This document shows positions 53,571 to 63,439 of a DNA stretch of 64,000 nt, piece after piece (the first letter of the stretch is position 1; the number at the start of each line of letters is the position of its first letter). This DNA is from CAYPNF01 sp964411985 (GTDB taxonomy: Bacteria > Verrucomicrobiota > Verrucomicrobiia > Limisphaerales > J093): NCBI GenBank assembly GCA_964411985.1, contig CAYPNF010000034.1:33480-97479 (forward strand), given 5' to 3'. Made by a program: the position numbers and the translations under genes. The notes beneath the pieces were generated by a model. It searched no databases and was not told the origin of the DNA. It saw only the letters and a list, made by a program, of their open reading frames with translations.

Positions 53571-53850
53571 CGGCCGAGCACTTGGGGCCTTGCTGGGCCA
53601 ACCATTGTACCCGCGGTTCTTCAACTGGCGTGGGATCGTCCTTCGCCCGGCGGATCTCCGCCCTCGTGAACGGTTCCCCCCGATCTTGTGACTCTCGCTC
53701 CGCTAGGGCGGTGCTCGTGTCGAGGAGCGCGGCGCTGGCCTGAAGCGCCGGCTTCTTGCCGTCGCAGAGGATCCATCGTACTGCGCCGTTGACGAATGTG
53801 ATACGGATCGCGGGCAGAGGTGAAGACCACGCGGCCAAGCCGCGCCGCAT
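53485..53850 (-). CDS. unknown protein, part of RadC island
   Basis: A 121-residue protein with AIRITFVNGAVRWILCDGKK and a charged second half (FTRAEIRRAKDDPTPVEEP, ERTRKRFARRKKRSG). The codons have G/C-rich third positions, which supports coding. No family recognised. The last 22 codons lie in repeat R1, whose other copy at 63 kb keeps the same C-terminal residues and stop but no upstream part. The start at 53850 is tentative. Confidence 0.4.
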   Translation of the reverse strand: MRRGLAAWSSPLPAIRITFVNGAVRWILCDGKKPALQASAALLDTSTALAERESQDRGEPFTRAEIRRAKDDPTPVEEPRVQWLAQQGPKCSAAGLLTQERTRKRFARRKKRSGPTGRSSA

Positions 53851-53965
53851 TCACATGGGGTGGTCGAGTGGCCTGTTGCCACCCGACCGATGTGCCACTC
53901 ACTTAAGGCCCCTTCGCGGAATGCTCAGAGCCCGCTAATTGTGCGAGAACCGGCCGCTTGGCGTC

Positions 53966-54172
53966 TTAACGACGTCGGCGCTCCTCTTCCTCGCGCCTGC
54001 GCCGCTCAGCCTCCTCACGCTGGCGTTGCTCATGCTGTCGTTGTTGGCGCGCCATCTCTTCAGCGCGTTGGCGCTCGCGCTCGTGCCAGAGTCTGTCTGC
54101 CTCGTTGCTGTCACCCCATCCGAGGCGCTTGTTTCTGTCTGCGTAATTTTGCCAAGTGTTGCTGTTTGCCAT
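53966..54172 (-). CDS. small charged coiled-coil protein
   Basis: A 68-residue protein: a conserved-looking head (MANSNTWQNYADRNKRLGWG then SNEADRLWHERERQ) followed by a Gln/Glu/Arg-rich helix to the end (EEAERRRREEEERRRR). The tail is low complexity, but the head is clearly protein-like. It lies downstream of radC on the same strand. Function unknown. Confidence 0.55.
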   Translation of the reverse strand: MANSNTWQNYADRNKRLGWGDSNEADRLWHERERQRAEEMARQQRQHEQRQREEAERRRREEEERRRR

Positions 54173-54508
54173 ATCAGTCTTGTTTTTCCTGTTTGTTTGT
54201 TTTGTGTCTTTCCTGCGGTCAGCGCTGCATACTCAAGTCGCTTGGGCCTGTTTCCCTCGAACCTAGGAGAGGGTGTCTGCCTAGGTTCTGAGGTTGTGGG
54301 AGTGGTGTAGGCTGAATCCCTGCGATTGGCCTTCCCTGTTTGCGACCCACTCGCTGGAACCGTGGCAACGCCAGGAGCGAGTGAAACGCATGCGTGAGTG
54401 GTGGGAAGAGGGGAACCGCACCGTGGTAGTGCGGAGAGGCACCCGGGCGATGATGCGGATGCTTGGTTCGTGGCGGGTTCGACGGGGTGGATTCCTGCGG
54501 CTTGGGAA
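54173..54508. other. 336-base gap between radC and the small charged gene
   Basis: No convincing gene; frames on either strand are short and Ser/Pro/Arg-rich. No repeats shared with other parts of the window were seen. Confidence 0.4.
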
Positions 54509-55156
54509 TCAAGCAAGGAAGCAGTACCCCAGCTCCTTCAGGGAGGTGAAGTCGCGCATCCGCTCGGTGGTGCGTCGTCCTAGAATCGAATGGTCGAGCA
54601 CTTCAATCTTCAGGAGTTGGCCGGCTCGAATGAGATCCCGGGTGACTTTGATGTCCGCCTCGCTTGGCGTCGGATCGCCGCTTCCACTGTGATTGTGGGC
54701 CAGGACGATCGCTGAGCAACCCAGTTGAACGGCAATGGCGAAAACCTCGCGAGGATGGACCAGAACACTGTCCATGGTTCCCTTCGCAAGTGTGGCGAGC
54801 TCGATCAAGCGCCGACGAGTATTGAGATAGAGGACGAGGAAATGTTCCACGGTGTACCCCTGAACCTCGTCGCGAAGCAAATCAGCTACTCTCTCCGGTG
54901 TGTCGAGCAACGGTTTCTCAGCGAGGACTTCCCGGCTCGCACGAGAGGAGAGTTCGAAAGCCGCCTGGATGCGCCCAGCCCCGACGAGCCCGATGCCGGG
55001 AACGGTGAGCAACTCCTGCTCACTCGCGCGCCTCAGGTCGCTCAGTGAGCCGAACCGTTGCACGAGTGCCCGCGCCGGTTTGGTTCCGATCAAAGTACTA
55101 AACAGATCGAAGTGGGGGTGGAGAGAGTTCATCAGGGGGAGTGAGTGAGTGTACAT
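54509..55156 (-). CDS. radC: RadC-family JAB-domain protein
   Basis: A 215-residue RadC protein. The N-terminal helix-hairpin-helix part (FGSLSDLRRASEQELLTVPGIG) precedes the JAB/MPN domain with the metal motif AHNHSGSGDPTPSEADI, preceded by FLVLYLNTRRRLIE and VHPREVFAIAVQLG. All metal-binding residues (His-x-His ... Asp) are present. ATG 55156 has AGGAGG 9 bases upstream and gives the usual length. RadC proteins are common on mobile elements, and many seem to assist recombination or conjugation rather than classic repair. Its upstream region is repeat R2. Confidence 0.9.
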   Translation of the reverse strand: MYTHSLPLMNSLHPHFDLFSTLIGTKPARALVQRFGSLSDLRRASEQELLTVPGIGLVGAGRIQAAFELSSRASREVLAEKPLLDTPERVADLLRDEVQGYTVEHFLVLYLNTRRRLIELATLAKGTMDSVLVHPREVFAIAVQLGCSAIVLAHNHSGSGDPTPSEADIKVTRDLIRAGQLLKIEVLDHSILGRRTTERMRDFTSLKELGYCFLA

Positions 55157-55275
55157 GGGAGGACGCCTCCTCCTGGTCCCGATGCGGAACCGATGCACAG
55201 CAGTCGGCATGGGGACCAGGGCCCGCCTTGGAATGTAAGAGCTTCGTCTGCTCCTTGCGGTCAGCTTATGCCGCG
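55154..55275. repeat. interspersed repeat R2, first copy
   Basis: 122 bases that recur at 63236-63356. It contains CCTGGTCCCGATGC (55172-55185) facing GCATGGGGACCAGG (55207-55220), a 14-base dyad with one mismatch here and none in the other copy. It includes the radC ribosome site and start codon. Confidence 0.8.
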
Positions 55276-55500
55276 GTCGACAGCAAAGGTTTTCCGGGAG
55301 CAAGGTGCGGCCGGATTCTTGGTCCCGGCGCGACGACGGGAGGAACCAAAGTTACCGCGCAGAAGGCGGAACGGTCTCGCAGGCCCATTTCGCAAGGAGA
55401 TCCCTTGATGATCGTTAGCCAGCAGACTGGAGTATTGGTCGATACGCTGCGCAAGGCGGTCAAGGACGGACGGCTTCCGACTTCAAACAACGACCATCCC
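55263..55500 (+). pseudogene. decayed transposase fragment
   Basis: Two frames have to be joined to read AKVFREQGAAGFLVPARRR, then a frame shift to GTTGGTKVTAQKAERSRR..., and SQQTGVLVDTLRKAVKDGRLP. The pattern (front strand about an R-rich block, then an HTH with DTLRKA.xxGRLP) resembles the N-terminal DNA-binding part of certain DDE transposases. The rest is absent. The stretch 55501-55639 holds nothing recognisable. Confidence 0.4.
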
Positions 55501-55639
55501 CTCGGGGAGGAAGTCCTCGAGTCGGTAGAAGCGGCCGTTTCGGCTGTGGCTGGGGGAGGGGTTGGTGCCTTGGGAAGTTGTCTCCAGCATCGCCGGGACC
55601 TCAGTCAGGCTCCCTCGAAAAAGCCGCTTTGAAACGTTC

Positions 55640-57007
55640 CTATGGAGACCGAACCCGGTAAAGCCTGGTAGGGTTGTGGGTCCAGTCTTTGTCGGTAAAG
55701 TAGAGAGGGGTATCGGGGAGAACATTTGTATAGAGTGGAATCCAGGTGGGATTAGAAAGGTCGACAGCCGCTTCTAACAAAACTGGAATACTTGGCGTTC
55801 CTGTGATCACCAGGTCACACCCCTTGGAACTGATGCCCTCAATCTGGAGAGTTGGGTTCCAGAGTTTGGCGGGGCGCCCGGCAAAGTTGGTGGACCAACC
55901 TGTAGCGCCGGGAAGGTAATAGATGGTGGGGGTTGACTTGACGAAATCGTACAGATTGGTGATGGGACAGTTCCCCTTGAAGTAGACGTTGGTGAGGGAG
56001 GGGCAGTTTAGAAAAGAACCACCGTTAAGTCTCTCCAGGCTTGCGGGGAGGGTGATAGTTCCAAGGTTCGCGCAACCAGAAAACGCATCCTGTCCAACCT
56101 GAAGAAGGGTGTTGGGAAGCCTTACTGTAGTGAGGCTTGTGCATCCGCCAAGCCATAGACCTCCAAGGTATTTCGGGCCATCGGCAATAAATACATTGGT
56201 CAAACCTGTGCATCCATAAAAAGCCCCGGACTCAGAGATCATTACGGTGCTCGGTAATTCAATGGATTTGAGGCTAACGCATCCGTTAAAAGCAGCCGAA
56301 GCTATATACCCAAGGTGGCCTGGGAAGGCGACCTCCGCAAGTTCCCGGCATTGGGAAAAAGCCAAGGAGGAGATTTCCCCAAGCGTCTGGGGAAGGACCA
56401 CCTTGCTTAAGCGAGTGCAAGAGTTGAATGCTTCGGATCCAACCTGCAAAACTCCCTCCTCGATAACGGCACTTTGTAGGGACGTACAGCCTGAGAACAT
56501 GCGCCAAGGTATCTGGGTCAAAGAGCCCGGGATCGTGACGTTCGTGAGAGCGGTGCAACCCTGGAACACAAAGTTCTGTGCCGACGCCAGGGATTTCCCG
56601 ATGTAGACAGCAGTCAGGTTGGTACAGTCGCGAAAGGCGTTGAACCCAATCTCGGTCACGCTGTCGGGGATCACAACATTCGTCAACCCCGTGCAACCGC
56701 GGAAGGCACCATAACGAAAATCCCCGGTAGGCCCATCGCTCCTGTACATGCCAAGGTTCTTTACCGTATTGGGAATGATCACCTCCGTCAGCCCCGTGAC
56801 GCCTCCAAAGGAATTCCAGAAGATACCCGTTACGGGAAGGCCCTCGATTTCACTGGGTATCGTGACCGCCCCCCCCTTTCCGAAATAGCGCCCAAAGATC
56901 ACCCCATCGGGCGTCACCTCATAGTTATAGTCAGCCGGCTCAGCCACTGTGCGTGCTACCCCTAGGTGCCAGAGAAGGAGAAAAAAGGCGCAATGTGTTT
57001 TGTTCAT
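55640..57007 (-). CDS. BspA-type leucine-rich repeat protein
   Basis: A 455-residue exported protein with a signal peptide (FFLLLWHLGVARTVAEP) and about ten LRR_5 repeats of the BspA/TpLRR type (FRGCTGLTNVVIPDSVTEIG, FNSCTRLSKVVLPQTLGEIS, FSGCANLGTITLPASLERLN). The C-terminal domain of about 90 residues (LQIEGISSKGCDLVITG...) reads like the usual verrucomicrobial ending VDLSNPTWIPLYTNVL ... FTDKDWTHNPTRLYRV. Such proteins are surface adhesins or binding modules. It lies 55 bases after the giant gene at 57063 and is probably co-transcribed with it. A palindrome AGGCTCGAGCCT at 57023-57034 sits between them. Confidence 0.85.
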   Translation of the reverse strand: MNKTHCAFFLLLWHLGVARTVAEPADYNYEVTPDGVIFGRYFGKGGAVTIPSEIEGLPVTGIFWNSFGGVTGLTEVIIPNTVKNLGMYRSDGPTGDFRYGAFRGCTGLTNVVIPDSVTEIGFNAFRDCTNLTAVYIGKSLASAQNFVFQGCTALTNVTIPGSLTQIPWRMFSGCTSLQSAVIEEGVLQVGSEAFNSCTRLSKVVLPQTLGEISSLAFSQCRELAEVAFPGHLGYIASAAFNGCVSLKSIELPSTVMISESGAFYGCTGLTNVFIADGPKYLGGLWLGGCTSLTTVRLPNTLLQVGQDAFSGCANLGTITLPASLERLNGGSFLNCPSLTNVYFKGNCPITNLYDFVKSTPTIYYLPGATGWSTNFAGRPAKLWNPTLQIEGISSKGCDLVITGTPSIPVLLEAAVDLSNPTWIPLYTNVLPDTPLYFTDKDWTHNPTRLYRVRSP

Positions 57008-57062
57008 ACCAGGCTGCTTGCTAGGCTCGAGCCTCCATCAGCACGAATCCAATGGGCTTCGT

Positions 57063-60000
57063 CTAGCTTTTTAATCGGAGCGTTGGGTCGCCAAGCAAAA
57101 CCGTGAATACAGGAGCAAGGCGGTCCTGGTCAGTGTCTAAAGCATCATAGGCGGAGGCAGAGTCGCTTCGAGGCAACCCGTCGTTGTCTACCCGCCGACT
57201 CCTGGTATTCAGCGTTGCCCTTACGCCTGTCGCGAGGGGTTCATTGAGTCCGAGGGACTCGAAACGCCAAGCTTGCACGTCTTCCAGCCAATTCACAGCG
57301 AGCCCGTATTGGAACCCCGTCAACAGGGTCCTTAGGTACGCGTTGGGTTGGTGCCATTCCACACAGTAAGACGCCCGGACGGTCATAAAGTAGGCCTTGG
57401 TTTCTTCGGTGCGGCCTGCGTACATGAAGTTGGTGTGCCAAACCTGGTTGGTGTCCTGCCACCGAATCGTCCAATTGTTGGTGAAGTTCGAGCTGTTGGT
57501 TCTCCCTGAACTACCGAGCAAAGTATCGTGCCAGACACCCTGGTCCTGCCAGCCAAATGGAGGAAACACCGTGGAGGAATATCGCGAATAATTGGTGTTA
57601 TCATACGTGCCTATCCCATGGTAGGCATAGCCACCACCGCCCAAGAAGCCCCAGAGCACCGCCTTCTGGCCATTTGAAACGAAAGCCCCCTTCGTCAAAC
57701 TACCAAGGTCGCTCCCTCCCACAGCAGACCAAGTCATGAGTGCATTATTGTAGCTGACGTGTTGGTTTGGGTAGTTATCTCCACCGTAATCAGCGTAGGC
57801 TTGTGCAGTTAGACGCCCCTGCGGCGGGCTAGAACGGAATGCGTGGACTTTCCGCAGGTACCTTTTAAGTAATACCGCCTCGGTTTCATCAGCAGGACTG
57901 CGGGCGGTCATTACGTCCCCAGTCGACTGAAGATGTGTGTAGATCGAGTTGGTTACGTATAGATCGGCAAAATCTACACGTCCAATCCCCATTTCGGCCT
58001 CGGACGGTATGAACATTGGATCGAATCTCCCGTCGCCTGTGGTATTGTTGAAGCCGGGGATTGGATTGATATCCAACCAAGTGCTCAGGCCGAAGGCTCT
58101 GTTGGTGGAGCCATAGTCAACGGTATCCAACCAAATACCGTCCACATCTGCATAGTAGGCGTCGGCGGGCATCACACGTTGACCATGGCCGTCCGGATTG
58201 TTTAATCCAGACATTGGAATTGCCACGTGGCCCAGAATATAGAGCGCCGTCGTCTCGGGGAGATAGGGTGTTTGGTAGTAGGCATTCGAAACAACTGTAT
58301 GGATATAGTAAATGTTGGTTATGTTCGGGATATTGTTGGTGGTGATGTTGATGTGACGCGGAACGTTGGTGCGGATTACGGTCCAATTCTCCTTGCTCAC
58401 ATCGGCGATCAGTTGCGCGATCTCTGCTTCCAGGCTCGATGCCACGGTGCTGTCCACCAGGAGTATGAGCTTGCGGGCGGGATCCTGAACTTCAGACCCA
58501 ACCTTGCATGCGGCACGGCGGTAGTTCCAATCCGGTTTGGCAGGAACGCTAAGCCGATACTCATAGGAATGTCCCACCTGCACGTTGGAGTCGGTGTAAT
58601 GCCATACGGTGTTGGAGCTGAAAAGGGTAGTCCATACGCTCGTCGAGAGGTCTCTGCGCTCTAGCTTTAAGGCGTTTTCAGCATGTTGGAAAGTGTTGTT
58701 CCACTGAAGATTGACCGTGGATTGGTTAGTGGAAACGGTGGCGGTGAGTATTGGCTGTCGAAAGGCATAACCGTTCGTCAAGGAAGACTCGGCGCCCTGG
58801 ACGTTGATCCCATCATAGGGAACACACTCGGAATCGAGCATGTAATTCAAGATTTGCAACTCGTCCATCTGGCCTTTCATCGGGTGTAGCCCGTCGAAGC
58901 TGTTTCCGAGCGAAAAGGCCGCCCCGCTTACATTACCTATCCTCGGAAGCACGAGATCGGTTGTAAGATTGGTGTCGTTGGCGCCCGTGTTGTCGAAGTC
59001 AATTCGTAAGCGGTTCGTCGAAAAGCGCACCATGACATCGTACCATTTACCTTCGTCCATATAGATTGGCCAGGCAAAAGACGAGGACCATGTGCCCGAC
59101 CCGCTGCGGGATTGAAACCGAAGGTTATCACCTGCTGCGTCGATCCAGAGCGCCATCCACCCCTGCTTGGTAGCGTCATTAGTCCGACCGACCTCGATCA
59201 GCGTTGAAAGGCTGCCCGGCCCAGTGCCTTCGTAGGTTTGCGATGTCCAGTTGGGCTTGTACATGAAGCGGATCGTACCCACCTCACAGTTCAGGTTCAC
59301 GCGGTAATTGTCATTGGTCTCCACCATCCGGTAAGTCAGAAACTGCCCATTGTTGGTGACACAAAGCGCATTCCCATCAAAACTCTGTGCCAAGGTCGGT
59401 GCCGGGCTAGTTGATACGTTTAAGGGAAGCTGGTTCTGTTCACCACGCCACTCGGAAGTGTCGAAACGCCAATAGCCAAGGCCAGCCGGCACCAGACTTG
59501 TGAGCCTTCTATCGTCAACGTTAGTACCAAGCGTTCCATCCAACACTTCGATGCCATCCGAGATACTGTCTCCGTCGGTATCGGGGTTGGTAGGTGAGGT
59601 CTCGTCGATATCATTGCTTCCATCACCATCCTTGTCCTCGACGTAATCGGCCAAACCATCGGAGTCTTGATCGGAGGGTATGTTGTTAGCGCAGGCGATG
59701 TAGTGGAATCCAATATCCAAGAGGGTGCCCGACTCCTTGCTCTGGTTGGTTCTGGTCGTGTACTGGACCAGCCCCGAATTCGCAAGAGTGGGGTAGCCCG
59801 CCGCATCGGAGAAGTTCGTGCTCACTTGGTAGAAATCTCCCAGGATGGAAGTGGCATACGTAAAGCTCGACAACCCGCCAGTTGTGGGCACGTCACCTCC
59901 CAAGGGTGAGTTGCCCAGAAGGTGAGTTTGACCCGTTCCCACGTACCCATTGTAACCATGCCATATTCTGGTTGGGTAGGTATTGGTGATGGCAGACTCG

Positions 60001-62591
60001 TGGAAGATGTTTGCGTAGAACGCTGAGTCCACTCCCGTGGCGATATCGTTGGTCCCCTTGAAGAACAGGTTATTGAACACCATGCAGGGCGCGTACCCAT
60101 ACATTCTGGTGTTGGCTCGGTAGAAGAGGTTGTTAGTTAAGCCCACGTTCCCGTTCGTGGTGCTCAGCGCGGCGGGCCCTGCAAAAATCGACGGACATCC
60201 TCTTAATTGGCAGTCCCTCAAGTAGGTCCCCGAGATCAACTGCCAATTGTTCTCCGTCTTGATAAGATACCCGGCACCGCCCAGACCAAAAAGCTGAGCA
60301 AACCGCAGAGAAGCATATCCACCCGCCTGCGAGCCGCTCGTGTTTCGCATGGGGCCCGTGATAAGTTCCTTGCCATAGACACCCGCATTTCCCCAGTTGG
60401 TGGAAACCTCCTGGACGGCAGTGTGAGGGAAGAGGCGAACTGGCTGAGTGGGGCTTCCGGACGCCTCAAGTGCGCCACCTGCTTCAATCACAAATCCCCG
60501 ATCCCCGTATACTGCGACGGAAGTACCAGCTTTCAGCGTAACAGTACTGTTGGTAATGACATACGCATTCACGGCGACATCAATCGGATCATAGTGATAG
60601 CCCAGACTGTACACTTTATCGAGGGCAACCGGGGGGATGTTGGTCTGGCCGACGTACAGGGTTGGCGCCGTGACCGTTTTGGTAGCCAGTTCTCGGGCAA
60701 GATTGGCATCAATGCCTGTGGTACCCATCCCCAAATAGGGGCTGGTGCTGGGAAGGTAGTGAGCGCCCCCTCCTATCGGGTTGAAGGTGGCACTGCTGGA
60801 GGACCACTGGCAACAGGTCTCGTACCTGGTGACATTCTGGGGTGTTCCTACCGCCTCCAGCAGACAGTTCGTCATCCAGAGCGTGCAGGGTGTTGCATAC
60901 TGTTGATTGCTGTAGTCATAGGCCAAGCGTGTCACTTGGTCCACGGTAAGGTGCTCGGCCCGAACGCAAAAGCTGTAGCCGTAGAAAGCATACCTGGAAT
61001 TATAGACTAGCGCGTTGCGCACCAGCAGATTCTGATAAGTCGACCCGTATCCGTTACACTGGATTGCCGTGGCGCAACGCTGAAATTGGCAATGACGAAG
61101 CTGGTTGGAATTGCTGCCGGCGGAGAAATCATAGAAGAAGATGCCGATTCGTGCGTGGGAAAATCGCAGGTCATGCAAATCTTGCCCACTCGACATAATC
61201 TTCAGGGCGGGATTCGCGTAGAAGTTGGTGGAAAGATTACTGTTAACATTTGTAAGAGGTTCCCCCACCGTATGGTCAGCGTCGGCGGTAAAGATGGCAG
61301 GCATGTAGGGACCGGTCTTGCATAGAACCGGGCCGTTGCAGATGATCATGGCACTCAATGTATTAGTATACTTCACCACGACCCCGCCTTCAATGGTGGT
61401 CGTTTCAGCGAGGTTGACCGTATCCTGGACGAGAAAGGTGGTCCCGCACCGTAGCGTCATATTCGTTTGAGTCTGTGCCAGCTCATAATCCAGCACCACG
61501 GCTTTGGCGGAGGATTTTCGAGCCTGTGCGTACTTCCTTCCTTCCCGCACGACCCCCTTGGGAAGGATCCGGGTCGCGCTGGCCACCCTATTGGCCCGTT
61601 GGATGTCCTGGGTTGAGGCCGATTCGGGCAACGTGTCCAGCAACGCCATTAATTCAGGCAAACGCACGCTCTCGAAGAGGATCGTTCGCTGATCCACTTG
61701 TTCCCAGCGCTTGAACATGCGAGGCCCATCGCCCTGAATCTTGGCACCCTCAGTCCAAAAGGCGCTGCCGCTGGGCATCAGATAGGAACCAAAGCTCAGG
61801 CGGTCGTCAGTGACTCCATGCGAAATCTCAGACCTTTCCCCAGTGGGCTTGGGTGCCTCCAGAAACTCGGTCACGATCTCTAAATAGATCTCCTGGCTCT
61901 CCATTCCAAAGTCCTTGGGATCAGGGAGCTCTTTGGATCGCAGTAGGATATCTTGGGCAAAAGATCCCTGACGGTAGACATAGACCAAATCGCCGTCGAT
62001 CCCGTCCGTGAAGCAAGCACGGTAGCTAACCTCGTTGGACTTGGTGATTTCCCCTGAAACATCTTCCAGTTCGGAGATGATCACGCTCTTGCCGCTGGTC
62101 GGCTCGTAATAGCTCAGTCCCAACACCCGGCTTCGGAAGCGATCCCCTTCGGCGCTGACCATCTCAACCGCATTTGGATCGGAGAGTGTTGCTGGTAGCC
62201 GCACTTCGTGTGGACCTTTGAGAGCGCTGAAACCATCGGCCGCGCGGGTAAAGCTTTCCTCAGAGCGAAGCCACAGCCCGTCTTCCTGGTAAAACATCCC
62301 AGTGGCCAAGACAGTGAAGGTGTTGGTGGTCGCGTAGCGTTCCCCCTCATCGGTCAAGAATTCATGAACCGATTCCATCACCTGGTGATGAGGTCCTCGT
62401 TCCGTTTCAGAGCCCAGATGCCAGCCGACATGCCTCCCCACCAGCGTTGTTGGCTGCTCGGCTATCACGCCATCTTCCTCTGGTGCGGTTAGGGCTTCCT
62501 GGCCCACCAGTCCGCAACTTAGAACCCACACCCACACGTTGACGGTATAGATAAACCAAAAACGAGTGGCCCTCCCTCGATTCTTTTCCAT
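57063..62591 (-). CDS. giant exported beta-helix/LamG protein
   Basis: An 1842-residue protein. The N-terminus has a long hydrophobic leader (FWFIYTVNVWVWVLSCGLVG). Residues to about 380 are related to the Rhs-linked protein at 49355 (ERGPHHQVMESVHEF, AKAVVLDYELAQTQTNMTLR). A beta-helix-like repeat region (about 390-990) has LGYHYDPIDVAVNA. A calcium-binding thrombospondin-3-like stretch follows (DQDSDGLADYVEDKDGDGSN, about 1010). Then come a LamG-like domain (about 1060-1270), a fibronectin III-like unit (about 1290-1390) and a C-terminal domain with LYILGHVAIPMSG and GGGGYAYHGIGTYDN that recalls the C25 (gingipain) peptidase fold. No catalytic Cys is evident. Probably a surface protein; function unknown. 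Confidence 0.75.
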   Translation of the reverse strand: MEKNRGRATRFWFIYTVNVWVWVLSCGLVGQEALTAPEEDGVIAEQPTTLVGRHVGWHLGSETERGPHHQVMESVHEFLTDEGERYATTNTFTVLATGMFYQEDGLWLRSEESFTRAADGFSALKGPHEVRLPATLSDPNAVEMVSAEGDRFRSRVLGLSYYEPTSGKSVIISELEDVSGEITKSNEVSYRACFTDGIDGDLVYVYRQGSFAQDILLRSKELPDPKDFGMESQEIYLEIVTEFLEAPKPTGERSEISHGVTDDRLSFGSYLMPSGSAFWTEGAKIQGDGPRMFKRWEQVDQRTILFESVRLPELMALLDTLPESASTQDIQRANRVASATRILPKGVVREGRKYAQARKSSAKAVVLDYELAQTQTNMTLRCGTTFLVQDTVNLAETTTIEGGVVVKYTNTLSAMIICNGPVLCKTGPYMPAIFTADADHTVGEPLTNVNSNLSTNFYANPALKIMSSGQDLHDLRFSHARIGIFFYDFSAGSNSNQLRHCQFQRCATAIQCNGYGSTYQNLLVRNALVYNSRYAFYGYSFCVRAEHLTVDQVTRLAYDYSNQQYATPCTLWMTNCLLEAVGTPQNVTRYETCCQWSSSSATFNPIGGGAHYLPSTSPYLGMGTTGIDANLARELATKTVTAPTLYVGQTNIPPVALDKVYSLGYHYDPIDVAVNAYVITNSTVTLKAGTSVAVYGDRGFVIEAGGALEASGSPTQPVRLFPHTAVQEVSTNWGNAGVYGKELITGPMRNTSGSQAGGYASLRFAQLFGLGGAGYLIKTENNWQLISGTYLRDCQLRGCPSIFAGPAALSTTNGNVGLTNNLFYRANTRMYGYAPCMVFNNLFFKGTNDIATGVDSAFYANIFHESAITNTYPTRIWHGYNGYVGTGQTHLLGNSPLGGDVPTTGGLSSFTYATSILGDFYQVSTNFSDAAGYPTLANSGLVQYTTRTNQSKESGTLLDIGFHYIACANNIPSDQDSDGLADYVEDKDGDGSNDIDETSPTNPDTDGDSISDGIEVLDGTLGTNVDDRRLTSLVPAGLGYWRFDTSEWRGEQNQLPLNVSTSPAPTLAQSFDGNALCVTNNGQFLTYRMVETNDNYRVNLNCEVGTIRFMYKPNWTSQTYEGTGPGSLSTLIEVGRTNDATKQGWMALWIDAAGDNLRFQSRSGSGTWSSSFAWPIYMDEGKWYDVMVRFSTNRLRIDFDNTGANDTNLTTDLVLPRIGNVSGAAFSLGNSFDGLHPMKGQMDELQILNYMLDSECVPYDGINVQGAESSLTNGYAFRQPILTATVSTNQSTVNLQWNNTFQHAENALKLERRDLSTSVWTTLFSSNTVWHYTDSNVQVGHSYEYRLSVPAKPDWNYRRAACKVGSEVQDPARKLILLVDSTVASSLEAEIAQLIADVSKENWTVIRTNVPRHINITTNNIPNITNIYYIHTVVSNAYYQTPYLPETTALYILGHVAIPMSGLNNPDGHGQRVMPADAYYADVDGIWLDTVDYGSTNRAFGLSTWLDINPIPGFNNTTGDGRFDPMFIPSEAEMGIGRVDFADLYVTNSIYTHLQSTGDVMTARSPADETEAVLLKRYLRKVHAFRSSPPQGRLTAQAYADYGGDNYPNQHVSYNNALMTWSAVGGSDLGSLTKGAFVSNGQKAVLWGFLGGGGYAYHGIGTYDNTNYSRYSSTVFPPFGWQDQGVWHDTLLGSSGRTNSSNFTNNWTIRWQDTNQVWHTNFMYAGRTEETKAYFMTVRASYCVEWHQPNAYLRTLLTGFQYGLAVNWLEDVQAWRFESLGLNEPLATGVRATLNTRSRRVDNDGLPRSDSASAYDALDTDQDRLAPVFTVLLGDPTLRLKS

Positions 62592-63080
62592 ACTTTATTG
62601 TGTTAGTTGACTCTTGCCCGAATTAGTATCCCCCTACGCCTCTTTGATTCGGACATCAACAGGATTTATTTCACCGAGCCTAGAATGTAGCCTGGCTGAT
62701 GTCTCATTTACCATTCTGATTCTGCCGACCGCCGGACAAGCACCAGGCGATTCTCGCGCACCTTGGTCGGGCTGCGTACCGCTGGGCTTCACTCGGAGAC
62801 CGTCGCTAGTCGACGCTAGTTGGCGAAGGTCGCTTGATCCCCTGTGTGGCGTTGTGTGCTGCCGTCCTTTCCTTCCCATCATGTTACCCTTGGCGCTTCA
62901 AAACGTATCATCAAACCCTGAGCTTGGCCGGCAGGCGCCTACGCGCCGATCAGTCAGGCTTTCACGCGTCTGGCTTTCTGCTCCATTCTCCGGATCGGAC
63001 CGTCCTCCCCAAAAGTGCATTGTACCAAACCATATGACAATCTAGGCACCCCCAAAAGCCGATCAATCGAACTAAAATTA
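62592..63080. other. 489-base stretch, nothing recognised
   Basis: Upstream region of the giant gene. No promoter could be fixed and no frame on either strand resembles a known protein. Confidence 0.4.
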
Positions 63081-63215
63081 CATCGGCGTTGCGGAAATTC
63101 AACACCCTGCGGATCGTGAACGAGCAGACTCAGGCCGATGAGCGTCCCGTACGGCCCGAACGTTTCTTCCGGCGAGCGAAACGTTTACGCGTTCGCTCTC
63201 GGGTGAGCAACCCCG
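63081..63215. repeat. interspersed repeat R1, second copy
   Basis: Matches 53436-53570 over its whole length of 135 bases. On the - strand it ends with the same 22-codon tail and stop as the gene at 53485, but no upstream coding part remains. Confidence 0.8.
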
Positions 63216-63235
63216 AGGCAGGGGACTTGCTTGTT

Positions 63236-63356
63236 CATGGGAGGAGGCCTCTTCCTGGTCCCGATGCGGAACCGATGCACAGCAGTCGGCATCGGGACCA
63301 GGCCCACCTTGGAGTCGAGGAGTTTCGTCTGCTCCTTGCGGTCAACCTATGCCGCG
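63236..63356. repeat. interspersed repeat R2, second copy
   Basis: Matches 55154-55275 (121 bases). The dyad CCTGGTCCCGATGC (63254-63267) and GCATCGGGACCAGG (63289-63302) is perfect here. It starts just 20 bases after R1, whereas in the other place 1583 bases with radC lie between R1 and R2. Confidence 0.8.
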
Positions 63357-63439
63357 CTCCAGACTGGACAAGGCGGAGGCGGCGATGGCCATCCATCCAC
63401 GGGGGGCATGGGCTATCTGGCTCAGGGCCCAGATACAAA

